Counted from the stretch's first letter, positions 9,504-19,000 are shown. The stretch is 64,000 nt of DNA from Parasphingorhabdus litoris DSM 22379 (GCF_020906275.1 NZ_CP086727.1:1736001-1800000), one strand, 5' to 3'. Program-made: numbers and translations. The notes: generated from the sequence alone by a model not told the origin.

Positions 9504-9655
9504 CTATAAGGTCAGATGACCTGTTAGGGTGTCTGTCTTAATCCGGCAATCATTACTGAAAGCCTAGTGACATACAATTTGGCAAAAAGGACATGCCGCC
9601 GGTAGTCATCGCTTGAAGAGTCTGCTAATCGCTCAGTTAAATTAGGAGAATAGAG

Positions 9656-11746
9656 ATGAGCCAAGTTCATGCCCGTACCTGTCATATATGCGAAGCCAAT
9701 TGCGGTTTGCTGGTGGAGGTTGAAGGGCGTGACATACTCTCGATAAGAGGCAATCCGGATCACGTGTTGAGCCGCGGGCATATCTGCCCGAAAGGAACGG
9801 CTATCGCGGATTTGCAAGATGATCCGGACCGCCTGCATAAGCCGCTGAAAAAAGTGGATGGGGCGTGGCAGGAAATTGGTTGGGAAACCGCGTTTCAGGA
9901 AATTGCAACGAAGCTGAAAGACCTGAAACAGGCGGGCGCCAAACCAGCCATGTATATGGGCAATCCGAGCGCACATGATTATGGAATCTCAACCCAGGTC
10001 AGCACGCTCCGCCGGGCGATCGGGCTGAAAAATATCTATTCGGCCTCCACGCTGGACCAGATCCCCCATCATGTTGTGCAATATCGCATGTACGGCCATG
10101 TCAGCCTGGCCCCGGTACCCGATATAGATCGCTGTCAATATCTCGTAATCATCGGCGGAAATCCCGCAGCATCAAATGGCAGCATCTGGACAGTTCCGGA
10201 TTTCAAAAAGCGTGTGAAAGAAATGCAGGCGCGCGATGGCAAGCTGATCGTCGTTGACCCGCGCCGGACAGAGACAGCCAAACTGGCCGATGCCCATCAT
10301 TTTGTGAAACCCGGCACTGATACTGCTTTGCTGATCGGTATCCTAAAGTCTGTCTTTGACAATGGTCTTGCCGATATTGCGCGCATTCAAGATATCATGG
10401 ACGACAGCTGGAGTGCGATAGAGCCCGCAATCGCCGGGTTTGATATGGACCAACTTGCGGCATATTGCGGCATATCAGTCGAGGATATCCAGGATATCGC
10501 AACCCAATTAGCCGCCGACCAGCCAGCGGCGATCTATGGCCGCATGGGCGTGTCGGTTTGTGAATTTGGGACGCTCAACCAGTGGCTGATACAGGTAATC
10601 AATATCGCGACTGGCAATCTCGACCGTGAAGGCGGCACAATGGTGGCCGAACCAGCGCTCGATACAATCAATCTGGTGGGCAGGGGATCGGTGCGGACCG
10701 TCGAAACTGTCCGCGGTGAAATGCCGGTCATCATGGGCGAACTGCCGACGATCACCTTGGCTGATGAATTGCTGCGTGAAGATGAAGAGCGCATCAGAAG
10801 CCTGTTCGTGATCACCGGCAATCCTGTGCTGTCTTCACCGGATGGAGCGAAGCTGGATCGGGCGCTGGAAAAGCTCGATCTGATGGTATCATTTGACATG
10901 TATGTCACAGAAACAAGCTGCCATGCCGATTATATCCTGCCGCCCTGCGGGCCGCTGGAGAAAGACCATTATCCGTTCTTTTTCGGCCCTTTGGCCATCC
11001 GCAACTATGCCAGCTATTCGCCTGCAATCTTTGACATTCCCGAAGGCGAGAAGGCCGATTGGGAAATTATTGCGGAACTGGCGCGCGAGATATTGGCAAC
11101 CGATGGACAGGACGTCCCGAATATTCGCGAGCCGCGCGATGTGCTCGATAATATGTTGCAGAGCTCTCCCGCTGGCCTGACCCTGGCGGAGGTAGAAGCT
11201 GCGCCCAATGGCATCGACCTGGGCGCTTTGCGTCCGTGCATGGCTGATCGGTTGATGACCGAAGATAAGCAGATTCAATGCGCTCATCCCGACTTTCTGG
11301 CTGAACTAGAACGCTTTGGATCGGCGCTCCATAATGAGCAGCCAGATAGCCTACGACTGATAGGCCGGCGCCATGTCCGACAGAATAATAGCTGGCTGCA
11401 CAATTCCAGACGTTTGGCAAAGGGGCCCAATCGTTGCACATTGATGATTCATCCAGACGACGCGGCCAGTCAGGGCTTGGAAAATGGCGACATCGCAACG
11501 GTTACCAGCCGCGTAAACAGTGTGGATATTGTCGTCGAGGTAACGGATGACGTCATGGCGGGTGTGGTGTCCATCCCCCACGGATTTGGCCATGGACGCG
11601 AGGGCGTAAAATTGGCTGTTGCGCAGGAAAATCCAGGTGTTTCCATAAATGATCTGACGGATCCAGAAGCCTTCGATCCTTTGTCAGGCAATGCGGTTTT
11701 GAATGCTATACCGGTGACGGTCAAAGCTGTGGCTAGCGTGCACTAG
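9656..11746 (+). CDS. Molybdopterin-dependent oxidoreductase (bis-MGD, 4Fe-4S)
   Basis: 696 residues, cytoplasmic (no Tat signal). The N-terminal CHICEANC pattern plus GHICPKG gives four cysteines (residues 9, 12, 16, 44) for one 4Fe-4S cluster. The following domains match the DMSO-reductase family: IIGGNPAASNG, VDPRRTETAKLAD, AIYGRMGVS, FVITGNPVLSSPDG, and a C-terminal dinucleotide-binding domain (RRHVRQNNSWLHNSRRL, SIPHGFGHGREG). At the place where a Mo-coordinating Cys, Ser or selenocysteine is expected the sequence is SASTLDQIP, so Asp 134 may be the ligand. No electron-transfer subunit or cofactor chaperone is adjacent. The substrate is unknown; formate dehydrogenase-like annotations would be over-specific. 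Confidence 0.88.
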   Translation: MSQVHARTCHICEANCGLLVEVEGRDILSIRGNPDHVLSRGHICPKGTAIADLQDDPDRLHKPLKKVDGAWQEIGWETAFQEIATKLKDLKQAGAKPAMYMGNPSAHDYGISTQVSTLRRAIGLKNIYSASTLDQIPHHVVQYRMYGHVSLAPVPDIDRCQYLVIIGGNPAASNGSIWTVPDFKKRVKEMQARDGKLIVVDPRRTETAKLADAHHFVKPGTDTALLIGILKSVFDNGLADIARIQDIMDDSWSAIEPAIAGFDMDQLAAYCGISVEDIQDIATQLAADQPAAIYGRMGVSVCEFGTLNQWLIQVINIATGNLDREGGTMVAEPALDTINLVGRGSVRTVETVRGEMPVIMGELPTITLADELLREDEERIRSLFVITGNPVLSSPDGAKLDRALEKLDLMVSFDMYVTETSCHADYILPPCGPLEKDHYPFFFGPLAIRNYASYSPAIFDIPEGEKADWEIIAELAREILATDGQDVPNIREPRDVLDNMLQSSPAGLTLAEVEAAPNGIDLGALRPCMADRLMTEDKQIQCAHPDFLAELERFGSALHNEQPDSLRLIGRRHVRQNNSWLHNSRRLAKGPNRCTLMIHPDDAASQGLENGDIATVTSRVNSVDIVVEVTDDVMAGVVSIPHGFGHGREGVKLAVAQENPGVSINDLTDPEAFDPLSGNAVLNAIPVTVKAVASVH

Positions 11747-11752
11747 ACCTTT

Positions 11753-12850
11753 CTATTGTACGCGCTCCAGTTCATATCCTTTGCTTTTAAGCGCTGATCT
11801 CAGGTTGTTTTCGCCGAACAGATATTCCTGATTGACGACAACCAAGCTGGTTCCACCGTCATCAAGCATTGCGCTTATTTTATCGGGCCATCTTTTCATA
11901 CGGTCATTACGGATGTGATTTTCAAAATCTCGCAATCCGGGAGGCATCATTGCCACAGCTTCAGGCGCTTTGCCCTTGGCCCAGTCAATAGCCCGCTGTT
12001 CTCGTGCAGATAGCGGACTTGTTGCGCCATTGTTGCCGCGTTTCCTGGTTGCGTATCGCTCGGATTTGTCCACTGCGAGTTCGGCCCGGACAAAATCATT
12101 GAGCCATTTTCGCTGTGTCTTCTCATCGACCATGTTCAAAAGATCTACCAAATGAGAAGGATCTTCCAAGCTGCTGATTATAAGCTCGCTTTCTGTGATC
12201 GTCCGTCTGATTTTATAGTCGAGATAACGATTACCGCGCGTTGGCTGAAACATGTGGTCAGTCTCGGCGATAAATGCGACCAAAAACCATGTTGGCATGA
12301 AATCGCCAATTACCAGAAAGTCCATCTTCATATCATCTTTGATCTGGTCAAACAGACCGGGTGCAAAGCGTTCCTCCACAAAATCGCGGTCATGGCGGAT
12401 TATCTTGCGGAATGTTTGCCGTTCACTTTGCCTTCGCGCATCCCGGTTTGAACGATCAAAATGCGACGTTTCGAAATAGACTTTGTTGGCACTGGCAAGT
12501 GCTTCAGTGAAGGCTTTGCTCTCCCATTTCAACTGACTGGGAAGGCGGTTTGTGGCCCCGAAAATATAGACGGTCGATTCTGCCTTGGTGATTTTCCAAA
12601 GAGCCGGGCTGGGCGCGAACGCAAACGCGGCTACACGGTCCTGACGCCGTTTTTCACGCTTAGTGATGGGCGACTCATCGCGCGCCAGCTCGGGCGGTGT
12701 TTCCAATGCTGCTTCCACAGCCTCGGCTGCCGCCTCAGCTGCTTCTTGAGCTGCAGACTCTTGCGCCCTTCCGGGGCTTACTAGGAAAGCGGCTGCGATA
12801 AGCGCAAATAAAGTGAGAATGTAGGGCGATGCTGGCAGGGGTCTAATCAT
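11753..12850 (-). CDS. TraB/GumN-like protein, paralogue 3, metal motifs lost
   Basis: 365 residues from the ATG giving MIRPLPAS; a 24-residue longer frame is possible, and neither start has a good Shine-Dalgarno. A signal peptide ends near SPGRA, with no lipobox, then an Ala/Glu-rich segment (about residues 30-60). The TraB fold is recognisable (TVYIFGATNRLPSQLKW, then SALKSKGYELERVQ at the end), but both GX2H motifs are broken: FGATN replaces FGTxH and VNQEYLFG replaces VGxGHLxG. The protein is probably catalytically dead or has a changed role. The stop lies seven bases from the oxidoreductase stop, tail to tail. Confidence 0.78.
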   Translation of the reverse strand: MIRPLPASPYILTLFALIAAAFLVSPGRAQESAAQEAAEAAAEAVEAALETPPELARDESPITKREKRRQDRVAAFAFAPSPALWKITKAESTVYIFGATNRLPSQLKWESKAFTEALASANKVYFETSHFDRSNRDARRQSERQTFRKIIRHDRDFVEERFAPGLFDQIKDDMKMDFLVIGDFMPTWFLVAFIAETDHMFQPTRGNRYLDYKIRRTITESELIISSLEDPSHLVDLLNMVDEKTQRKWLNDFVRAELAVDKSERYATRKRGNNGATSPLSAREQRAIDWAKGKAPEAVAMMPPGLRDFENHIRNDRMKRWPDKISAMLDDGGTSLVVVNQEYLFGENNLRSALKSKGYELERVQ

Positions 12851-12861
12851 AGGCACTGGTT

Positions 12862-12875
12862 GGTATATATATACC
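12862..12875. promoter_or_regulatory. 14-bp perfect palindrome upstream of TraB paralogue 3
   Basis: GGTATATATATACC is a perfect dyad about a dozen bases before the chosen start of the TraB-like gene and 90 bases before glyQ, in the divergent intergenic space. It could be an operator or just part of an AT-rich promoter. No family is recognised. Confidence 0.3.
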
Positions 12876-12967
12876 GAATGCGGGGTCAATATCGTTAGTC
12901 TTAAAAGGAGCACTTTCCGCATTTATGGATATGGGTTCTTGACCAGTGAGGCACCATAAGCCAAAGC

Positions 12968-13879
12968 GTGGCCGACTATATTGCACTCGCGAAGAAAGCT
13001 ATCATCTTGACCGAACAGAAGCCCCTCAGCTTCCAGCAGATCATCCTAAAACTCCACGATTATTGGAGTGAGCAGGGCTGTGCAATCCTGCAGCCCTATG
13101 ACATGGAAATGGGCGCTGGCACGTTCCACACGGCAACAACTTTGCGTGCGCTTGGTCCCGATCCCTGGAATGCCGCGTTTGTGCAGCCTTGCCGTCGGCC
13201 TACCGATGGCCGCTATGGCGAAAACCCGAACCGGCTGCAGCATTATTACCAATATCAGGTGATCCTGAAACCTTCGCCGCCGGATATCCAGCAGCTTTAT
13301 CTCGACAGCCTGACCGCCATCGGCATTGATCCGATGCTCCACGACATTCGCTTTGTCGAGGATGACTGGGAAAGCCCGACCTTAGGTGCCTGGGGTCTGG
13401 GCTGGGAAGTCTGGTGCGACGGCATGGAGGTGACGCAGTTCACCTATTTCCAGCAAATGGGCGGTTTTGACTGCAAGCCAGTGGCCGGCGAACTGACCTA
13501 CGGGCTCGAACGGCTCGCCATGTATATTCAGGGTGTCGATAGCATCTACGATCTGGATTATAACGGTGCTGGAGTCAGTTACGGCGATATCTTCCTAGAT
13601 AATGAGAAGCAGATGTCGGAATGGAATTTCGAAGTCGCCAATACCGAAACGCTGTTTGACCTGTTCAACAAAGCGGTGGGCGAATGCGAAAACTGTCTCG
13701 AGGCAAAACTACCTATTCCGGCCTATGAACAAGCGATCAAGGCGAGCCATGTGTTCAACCTTTTGCAGGCACGCGGCGTGATCTCTGTTCAGGAACGGGC
13801 CAGCTATATGGGCCGCGTCCGCGATCTCGCCAAGGGCAGCTGTGAAGCCTATATGGCCAAGAACGGGTGGGCGGCATAA
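12968..13879 (+). CDS. glyQ: Glycyl-tRNA synthetase alpha subunit
   Basis: 303 residues from a GTG; an in-frame stop lies about 20 bases upstream, so no earlier start exists. Family blocks are complete: [61 protein letters not shown] and [21 protein letters not shown]. This is the catalytic, glycine-activating subunit of the bacterial alpha2beta2 enzyme. Its TAA overlaps the ATG of glyS by one base, so the subunits are made in a coupled way. No strong Shine-Dalgarno precedes the GTG; GAGG lies about 18 bases upstream. Confidence 0.97.
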   Translation: MADYIALAKKAIILTEQKPLSFQQIILKLHDYWSEQGCAILQPYDMEMGAGTFHTATTLRALGPDPWNAAFVQPCRRPTDGRYGENPNRLQHYYQYQVILKPSPPDIQQLYLDSLTAIGIDPMLHDIRFVEDDWESPTLGAWGLGWEVWCDGMEVTQFTYFQQMGGFDCKPVAGELTYGLERLAMYIQGVDSIYDLDYNGAGVSYGDIFLDNEKQMSEWNFEVANTETLFDLFNKAVGECENCLEAKLPIPAYEQAIKASHVFNLLQARGVISVQERASYMGRVRDLAKGSCEAYMAKNGWAA

Positions 13880-16005
13880 TGGCTGATTTCCTCCTCGAAC
13901 TGCTCTCCGAAGAAATTCCCGCCCGCATGCAGGCCAAGGCGCGTGCGGATCTCGAACGCTTGTTTGTCGCGCAACTGAACGATGCAGGCCTGAAAGCCGC
14001 GGATGTCATCGTTTACTCGACGCCAAGGCGGCTTGCGCTGATTGCAAAGGACCTGCCGGATCAGACCGAAGCGGTGAGCGAAGAAGCCAAGGGGCCACCG
14101 GAAGGCGCGCCGGATCAGGCGGTTGATGGCTTCTGCCGCAAAAATGGCGTGACCCGCGATCAGCTGGAGGTTCGTGACGTCAAGGGCCGGGCGACCTATT
14201 TTGCCGTGATCAACAAACCGGGCCGCGATACCAAAGACGTTCTTTCGGAAGCTATCCCCGCGATCATAAAAGCCTTCCCATGGCCCAAATCGATGCGCTG
14301 GGGCGATGCGAGCCTGTCGACCGAAAGCCTGCGCTGGGTGCGGCCGTTGTCTGGCATTGTCGCAATATTGGGCGATGTTCTGGTGGAATGCGAAATTGAC
14401 GGTGTGACGTCTGGCTATGAAACCGTCGGCCACCGCTTCCACCATGACGGAGTGGTAACGATCGGCAATGCCGGTGATTATGCCGAAAAGCTGCGCGCTT
14501 GCCATGTGCTGGTCGATCAAACCGAACGCGAAGCGATTGTACGCGAGGGTGCAGCCAAGGCGGCAGCGGACGGCGGGCTTGAGCTTGTTGCCGATGAAGG
14601 TCTGGTAATCGAAAATGCCGGGCTGACCGAATGGCCTGTGCCTTTGCTGGGCGGTTTTGATCCGGCGTTTCTGGATGTGCCGGAAGAGGTTATCCAGCTC
14701 ACCGCCCGGGTGAATCAGAAATATTTCATTTGCCGTACCCCCCTCCCGCTCGCGGGAGGGGCCGGGGGTGGGCCTGAAACAGCAGGCCATCCCACCCCTA
14801 ACCCCTCCCGTAAACGGGAGGGGAACCTGGCACCGAATTTCATCTGCACCGCCAATATTGACGCCACCGACGGCGGCAAGGCAATTGCAGCGGGCAATGA
14901 AAAAGTGCTGGCGGCAAGGCTTTCCGACGCCAAATTCTTCTGGGAGCTTGACCAGAAGACGGCGCTGGAAGATCATGCCAAGAAATTGAGCAACATTGTG
15001 TTCCATGAAAAACTGGGAACGGTTGCCGACAAGGTAGAGCGTGTGGCCAAGTTGGCCGAGTGGTTGGTTTCTTTAGAAGGGAATGGTTTTGACCAGTCCA
15101 GCCCCGGCGATACATTTCATAGGGAAGTGTCTGAGGCCGCACGTCTCTGCAAAGCCGATCTCGTCACCGAAATGGTGGGCGAGTTCCCCGACCTGCAAGG
15201 TCTGATGGGCGGCTATTATGCAGAGAAACAAGGCAAGTCCAAGGCAGTCGCGAACGCGATCCGTGACCATTACAAACCGGTTGGGCAGGGCGACGAGGTG
15301 CCGACCGATCCGGTGACCGTGGCGGTGAGTTTGGCGGATAAATGGGAGACTTTGATCGGTTTCTTCGGAATTGACGAAAAGCCGACTGGCTCAAAAGATC
15401 CTTTCGCTTTGCGTCGCGCAGCTCTCGGAATGATCCGTCTGATCTTGACGAATAATTTGAGGATAAATTTATATCAATATTTTGCCGGAATTTCGGGTGA
15501 AGAGTTGATAGAATTTCTACATGAGCGCCTTAAAGTACAGCAGCGCGAAGTCGGTGTTCCACATGACCTTATCGATGCGGTGTTGGATGGAGAGGATGAT
15601 TTGGTTCGACTGTTGGCTCGTGTGAAGGCTTTGCAGGCTTTTGTCGAGACATCGGACGGCGAAAACTTGCTTGCCGGCTACAAACGCGCTTCGAACATCT
15701 TGAAGAAGGAAAAAGCGGAGCAAAGCGACACAAAACCGCTTTCCTACACGCCCGAAAAAGCCGAAAAGGCACTGATCGACGCGCTGGACGCCGCGCAGCC
15801 GGATGTAACCGCCGCCATTGAAGCGGAAGAGTTTGAAAAAGCGATGACCGCACTGGCCAATCTGCGCGCGCCGATTGACCAGTTTTTCGAGGATGTAACT
15901 GTGAATGACAGCGATGCGGACAAAAGGGAGGCGCGGCTTGCTCTGCTGGCCCGTTTTCGCGCGGCGGTGCATCAGGTTGCTGATTTTTCGAAGATCGAGG
16001 GCTGA
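13879..16005 (+). CDS. glyS: Glycyl-tRNA synthetase beta subunit, with an in-frame palindromic insertion
   Basis: 708 residues from the ATG overlapping the glyQ stop. The start [18 protein letters not shown] and later blocks (PKSMRWGD, RWVRPLSGIVAIL, SDAKFFWELD, KADLVTEMVGEFPDLQGLMGGYYA, SLADKWETLIGFF) are standard for the tRNA-binding beta subunit. Between VNQKYFIC and LAPNFICTANI, where relatives have only a short loop, about 30 codons (286-315) are encoded by a palindromic element that keeps the frame open. The insert is Pro/Gly/Arg-rich and should sit as a surface loop, so the protein is presumably still functional. Confidence 0.95.
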   Translation: MADFLLELLSEEIPARMQAKARADLERLFVAQLNDAGLKAADVIVYSTPRRLALIAKDLPDQTEAVSEEAKGPPEGAPDQAVDGFCRKNGVTRDQLEVRDVKGRATYFAVINKPGRDTKDVLSEAIPAIIKAFPWPKSMRWGDASLSTESLRWVRPLSGIVAILGDVLVECEIDGVTSGYETVGHRFHHDGVVTIGNAGDYAEKLRACHVLVDQTEREAIVREGAAKAAADGGLELVADEGLVIENAGLTEWPVPLLGGFDPAFLDVPEEVIQLTARVNQKYFICRTPLPLAGGAGGGPETAGHPTPNPSRKREGNLAPNFICTANIDATDGGKAIAAGNEKVLAARLSDAKFFWELDQKTALEDHAKKLSNIVFHEKLGTVADKVERVAKLAEWLVSLEGNGFDQSSPGDTFHREVSEAARLCKADLVTEMVGEFPDLQGLMGGYYAEKQGKSKAVANAIRDHYKPVGQGDEVPTDPVTVAVSLADKWETLIGFFGIDEKPTGSKDPFALRRAALGMIRLILTNNLRINLYQYFAGISGEELIEFLHERLKVQQREVGVPHDLIDAVLDGEDDLVRLLARVKALQAFVETSDGENLLAGYKRASNILKKEKAEQSDTKPLSYTPEKAEKALIDALDAAQPDVTAAIEAEEFEKAMTALANLRAPIDQFFEDVTVNDSDADKREARLALLARFRAAVHQVADFSKIEG
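14734..14823. repeat. Three-hairpin palindromic element inserted in frame in glyS
   Basis: Two outer hairpins have identical 9-bp stems (CCCCTCCCG/CGGGAGGGG) with loops CTCG (14740-14761) and TAAA (14802-14823). Between them a central hairpin pairs GGGGTGGG with CCCACCCC and GGCCT with AGGCC around an eight-base loop. The 90-base block is a multiple of three and adds about 30 codons. The shape is that of a mobile REP-like element, comparable in principle to Rickettsia palindromic elements found inside reading frames. Confidence 0.85.
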
Positions 16006-16026
16006 TGTGACTGGCGATCAACAGTC

Positions 16027-16288
16027 TGTGAATTGTGTGAACTTTGGGAAAAGGCCACGTCAAAAGTTATTCGGTGGTTTGTGCTCCGCACTTGATGCGG
16101 AGCCCAGAGTAGAAGAGCGTGACAGCCATCCTAGGCTCCGCATCAAGTGCGGAGCACCGTTGGGGGCTAATTTGAGCGAGAAGAGCCCTGTGATGTGTGT
16201 GAACTTTGGAATTACGCCGGGTCTGGAAGAGATCAGGACATGCTCGACATGACGGTCAAAAAATACCCTGTGAACCGTGTGAACTTTG
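16027..16288 (+). repeat. Three copies of the 20-bp motif TGTGANNNGTGTGAACTTTG upstream of ppdK
   Basis: Copies at 16027, 16189 and 16269 share all 17 fixed positions and differ only at the three N positions (ATT, TGT, ACC). All point towards ppdK. Each contains two TGTGA words nine bases apart. Spacing between copies is irregular (162 and 80 bases). Two more copies occur upstream of the YeiH-type gene. Confidence 0.9.
16081..16157. repeat. Inverted repeat with perfect 24-bp arms
   Basis: The arm starting GTGCTCCGCACTTGATGCGG (16081-16104) is the exact reverse complement of 16134-16157, with a 29-base spacer. Transcribed, it would form a very stable hairpin, but no T-run follows on either strand, so an intrinsic terminator is unlikely. 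It looks like a dispersed intergenic palindrome. Confidence 0.88.
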
Positions 16289-16318
16289 AAACCGTAAAAT
16301 TGCGGAGTGGATCATAAA

Positions 16319-19000
16319 ATGACCCAATATGTATATCGTTTTGGTGGTGGAGTAGACGCAGACGGCGCGCCAACCGACAGCACCGAAGCCCGTAACCTGC
16401 TGGGCGGTAAAGGTGCCAATCTCGCGGAAATGGCCAATATCGGCCTGCCAGTGCCTCCAGGTTTCACCATCTCAACCGAAATGTGCACGCGTTTCATGAA
16501 TGAAGGCGGGGTATATCCTGACAGCCTGACCGAGGAGGTGAAGCAGGGCGTAGCGCATATCGAAAAGATCACTGGCAAGACATTTGGTGATGCCGCTGAT
16601 CCACTGCTCGTATCCGTCCGTTCCGGCGCGCGGGCGTCCATGCCAGGCATGATGGACACGGTACTCAACCTCGGCCTGAATGACGAAACCGTAGAAGGTC
16701 TGGCGAAAACCTCTGGTGACGAGCGTTTCGCCTGGGACAGCTATCGCCGGTTCATCCAGATGTACTCCGATGTGGTGCTGCAGCTGGATCATGATTCATT
16801 CGAGGAAGCACTGGAAATAGCCAAGGAAGATAATGGCTTCTTCACGGATACTGAGATGGAGTCTCAGCATTGGAAGGCGCTGGTGGCCGAATATAAGGGC
16901 CTTGTGGAAGAGCAATGGGGAAAGCCTTTTCCGCAAGATGTGAATGACCAGCTCTGGGGCGCAGTCAGCGCCGTTTTTGGCAGCTGGCAGGCAGAGCGGG
17001 CCAAGGTCTATCGCCGGCTCAACGACATTCCCGCCGAATGGGGCACGGCTGTCAACGTACAGGCGATGGTTTTCGGCAATATGGGCGAGACATCGGCAAC
17101 CGGTGTGGCCTTTACCCGCAACCCGTCAACCGGTGACAGTGCCTATTATGGCGAATGGCTGATCAATGCGCAGGGCGAGGATGTCGTCGCGGGCATCCGC
17201 ACGCCGCAATATCTCTCCAAAGCCGCGCGTGAGGAGGCCAATGCCAAGCCGCTTTCCATGGAAGAGGCGATGTCGGAAACTTATGGGGAACTGACTAATG
17301 TTTTCGATCTGCTCGAGCGCCATTATCGCGATATGCAGGATATCGAATTTACCGTCGAACGCGGCAAATTGTGGATGCTGCAGACCCGCGCGGGCAAACG
17401 GACCGCCAAGGCGGCGCTGAAAATCGCGGTGGATATGGCGAATGACGGCCTGATTACCGAAGAAGAAGCGGTGGCGCGGGTCGATCCCATGGCTTTGGAC
17501 CAGTTGCTCCATCCAACGCTCGATCCCGATGCCAAGCGCGACGTGCTGACCACCGGTCTGCCGGCCTCTCCCGGCGCGGCTTGCGGGATCATCGTGTTCG
17601 ACTCCGACACCGCCGAACACCGCACGGAAATGGGCGATGACGTGATATTGGTGCGGGTAGAGACCTCGCCGGAAGATATTCACGGCATGCACGCTGCCAA
17701 AGGCATTTTGACAGCCCGTGGCGGTATGACGTCACATGCCGCCGTGGTGGCGCGGGGCATGGGTCGTCCCTGTGTTTCCGGTGCCGGCGGGCTGAGTATC
17801 AATAATGAGACAAAACTGCTGAAAATCGGGGATCGTGAGCTGAAAGAAGGCGACACGCTGACTATCGACGGCAGCAATGGTCAGGTGATGGCGGGGCGCG
17901 TGAAGACGATCCAGCCCGAACTGGTAGGCGATTTTGGCGTCCTGATGGAATGGGCCGATAAAGTCCGCCGTCTGGGCGTTCGCACCAATGCCGAAACGCC
18001 GCAGGATTGTAAGGTTGCTCGGGACTTCGGCGCCGAAGGTATCGGCCTGTGCCGCACCGAACATATGTTTTTCGAAACCTCGCGGATCACGGCCGTTCGC
18101 CAGATGATCCTCGCCGCCAATGAAGCGGGCAGGCGGGAAGCTTTGGCGAAACTATTGCCCGAGCAACGCGAGGATTTCCGCCAGATATTCGAAGTCATGG
18201 TCGGACTGCCGGTGACTATCCGCTTGCTCGATCCGCCATTGCACGAATTTTTGCCGCATCATCAGTCAGAATTTGAGGAAGTGGCAGCCGCGGCAGATGT
18301 CGGTGTGGAAACGCTGAAACAGCGTGCCAATGAACTGCACGAGTTTAACCCGATGCTCGGCCATCGCGGTTGCCGGCTTGGTGTGACCTATCCCGAAATC
18401 TACGAAATGCAGGCGCGCGCGATATTCGAAGCGGCCTGTGAAATCGCCGAATCTAGCGGTGAAGCGCCCATTCCAGAGGTCATGATACCGTTGGTAGCTA
18501 CGGCCCGCGAACTGGAGTTGATGAAAGATGCCGTCGACCGGATGGCGGAAGAGGTCTTTGCTGAGAAAGGCCGCCGCATCGAATATCTGGTCGGCACCAT
18601 GATCGAGCTGCCTCGCGCTTCCTTGATGGCCGGGAAAATCGCTGAGCACGGCGAGTTTTTCAGCTTTGGAACCAATGACTTAACCCAAACTACTTTAGGC
18701 GTGTCTCGTGATGACGCTGGACGTTTCCTCACCCAATATGTTGATAAAGGCATTTTCCCACGCGATCCGTTCGTTAGTCTCGATGTGGAAGGTGTCGGGC
18801 AGTTGATCGAACTGGCCGCAGAGCGGGGCAGGGCAACGCGAGGCGACATTAAACTCGGTATTTGCGGTGAACATGGTGGCGACCCGGCATCAATCGCGTT
18901 CTGCGAGGAAACCGGTTTGGACTATGTCAGTGCATCCCCATATCGGGTGCCAATAGCGCGGTTGGCTGCGGCTCAGGCGGCGCTTGCGAAAAGAGGATAG
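16319..19000 (+). CDS. ppdK: Pyruvate, phosphate dikinase
   Basis: 893 residues, the usual length. The ATG preceded by GGAG is chosen over a GTG 12 bases upstream. The domain order is standard: N-terminal ATP-grasp region (LLGGKGANLAEM, then VSVRSGARASMPGMMDTVLN), the swivelling phosphohistidine domain with GGMTSHAAVVARGMGRPCVSG, and a C-terminal PEP-utilising TIM barrel with LCRTEHMF, LGHRGCRL and GICGEHGGDP, which holds the catalytic Cys. The enzyme interconverts pyruvate + ATP + Pi with PEP + AMP + PPi, giving a reversible glycolysis/gluconeogenesis step. Repeats crowd its upstream region. Confidence 0.97.
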   Translation: MTQYVYRFGGGVDADGAPTDSTEARNLLGGKGANLAEMANIGLPVPPGFTISTEMCTRFMNEGGVYPDSLTEEVKQGVAHIEKITGKTFGDAADPLLVSVRSGARASMPGMMDTVLNLGLNDETVEGLAKTSGDERFAWDSYRRFIQMYSDVVLQLDHDSFEEALEIAKEDNGFFTDTEMESQHWKALVAEYKGLVEEQWGKPFPQDVNDQLWGAVSAVFGSWQAERAKVYRRLNDIPAEWGTAVNVQAMVFGNMGETSATGVAFTRNPSTGDSAYYGEWLINAQGEDVVAGIRTPQYLSKAAREEANAKPLSMEEAMSETYGELTNVFDLLERHYRDMQDIEFTVERGKLWMLQTRAGKRTAKAALKIAVDMANDGLITEEEAVARVDPMALDQLLHPTLDPDAKRDVLTTGLPASPGAACGIIVFDSDTAEHRTEMGDDVILVRVETSPEDIHGMHAAKGILTARGGMTSHAAVVARGMGRPCVSGAGGLSINNETKLLKIGDRELKEGDTLTIDGSNGQVMAGRVKTIQPELVGDFGVLMEWADKVRRLGVRTNAETPQDCKVARDFGAEGIGLCRTEHMFFETSRITAVRQMILAANEAGRREALAKLLPEQREDFRQIFEVMVGLPVTIRLLDPPLHEFLPHHQSEFEEVAAAADVGVETLKQRANELHEFNPMLGHRGCRLGVTYPEIYEMQARAIFEAACEIAESSGEAPIPEVMIPLVATARELELMKDAVDRMAEEVFAEKGRRIEYLVGTMIELPRASLMAGKIAEHGEFFSFGTNDLTQTTLGVSRDDAGRFLTQYVDKGIFPRDPFVSLDVEGVGQLIELAAERGRATRGDIKLGICGEHGGDPASIAFCEETGLDYVSASPYRVPIARLAAAQAALAKRG

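Larger units (their letters stand above)
16006..16318. other. Intergenic region glyS-ppdK, made largely of repeats
   Basis: About 310 bases without a credible gene. It holds three copies of a 20-bp motif (16027-16046, 16189-16208, 16269-16288) and one long inverted repeat between the first two copies. The ppdK ribosome-binding site is at the end (GGAG, 11 bases before the ATG). The promoter was not identified. Confidence 0.8.

Noticed and set aside
13849..15006. 385-codon minus-strand frame over glyS
   Set aside because: Shadow of glyS; no family-like content.
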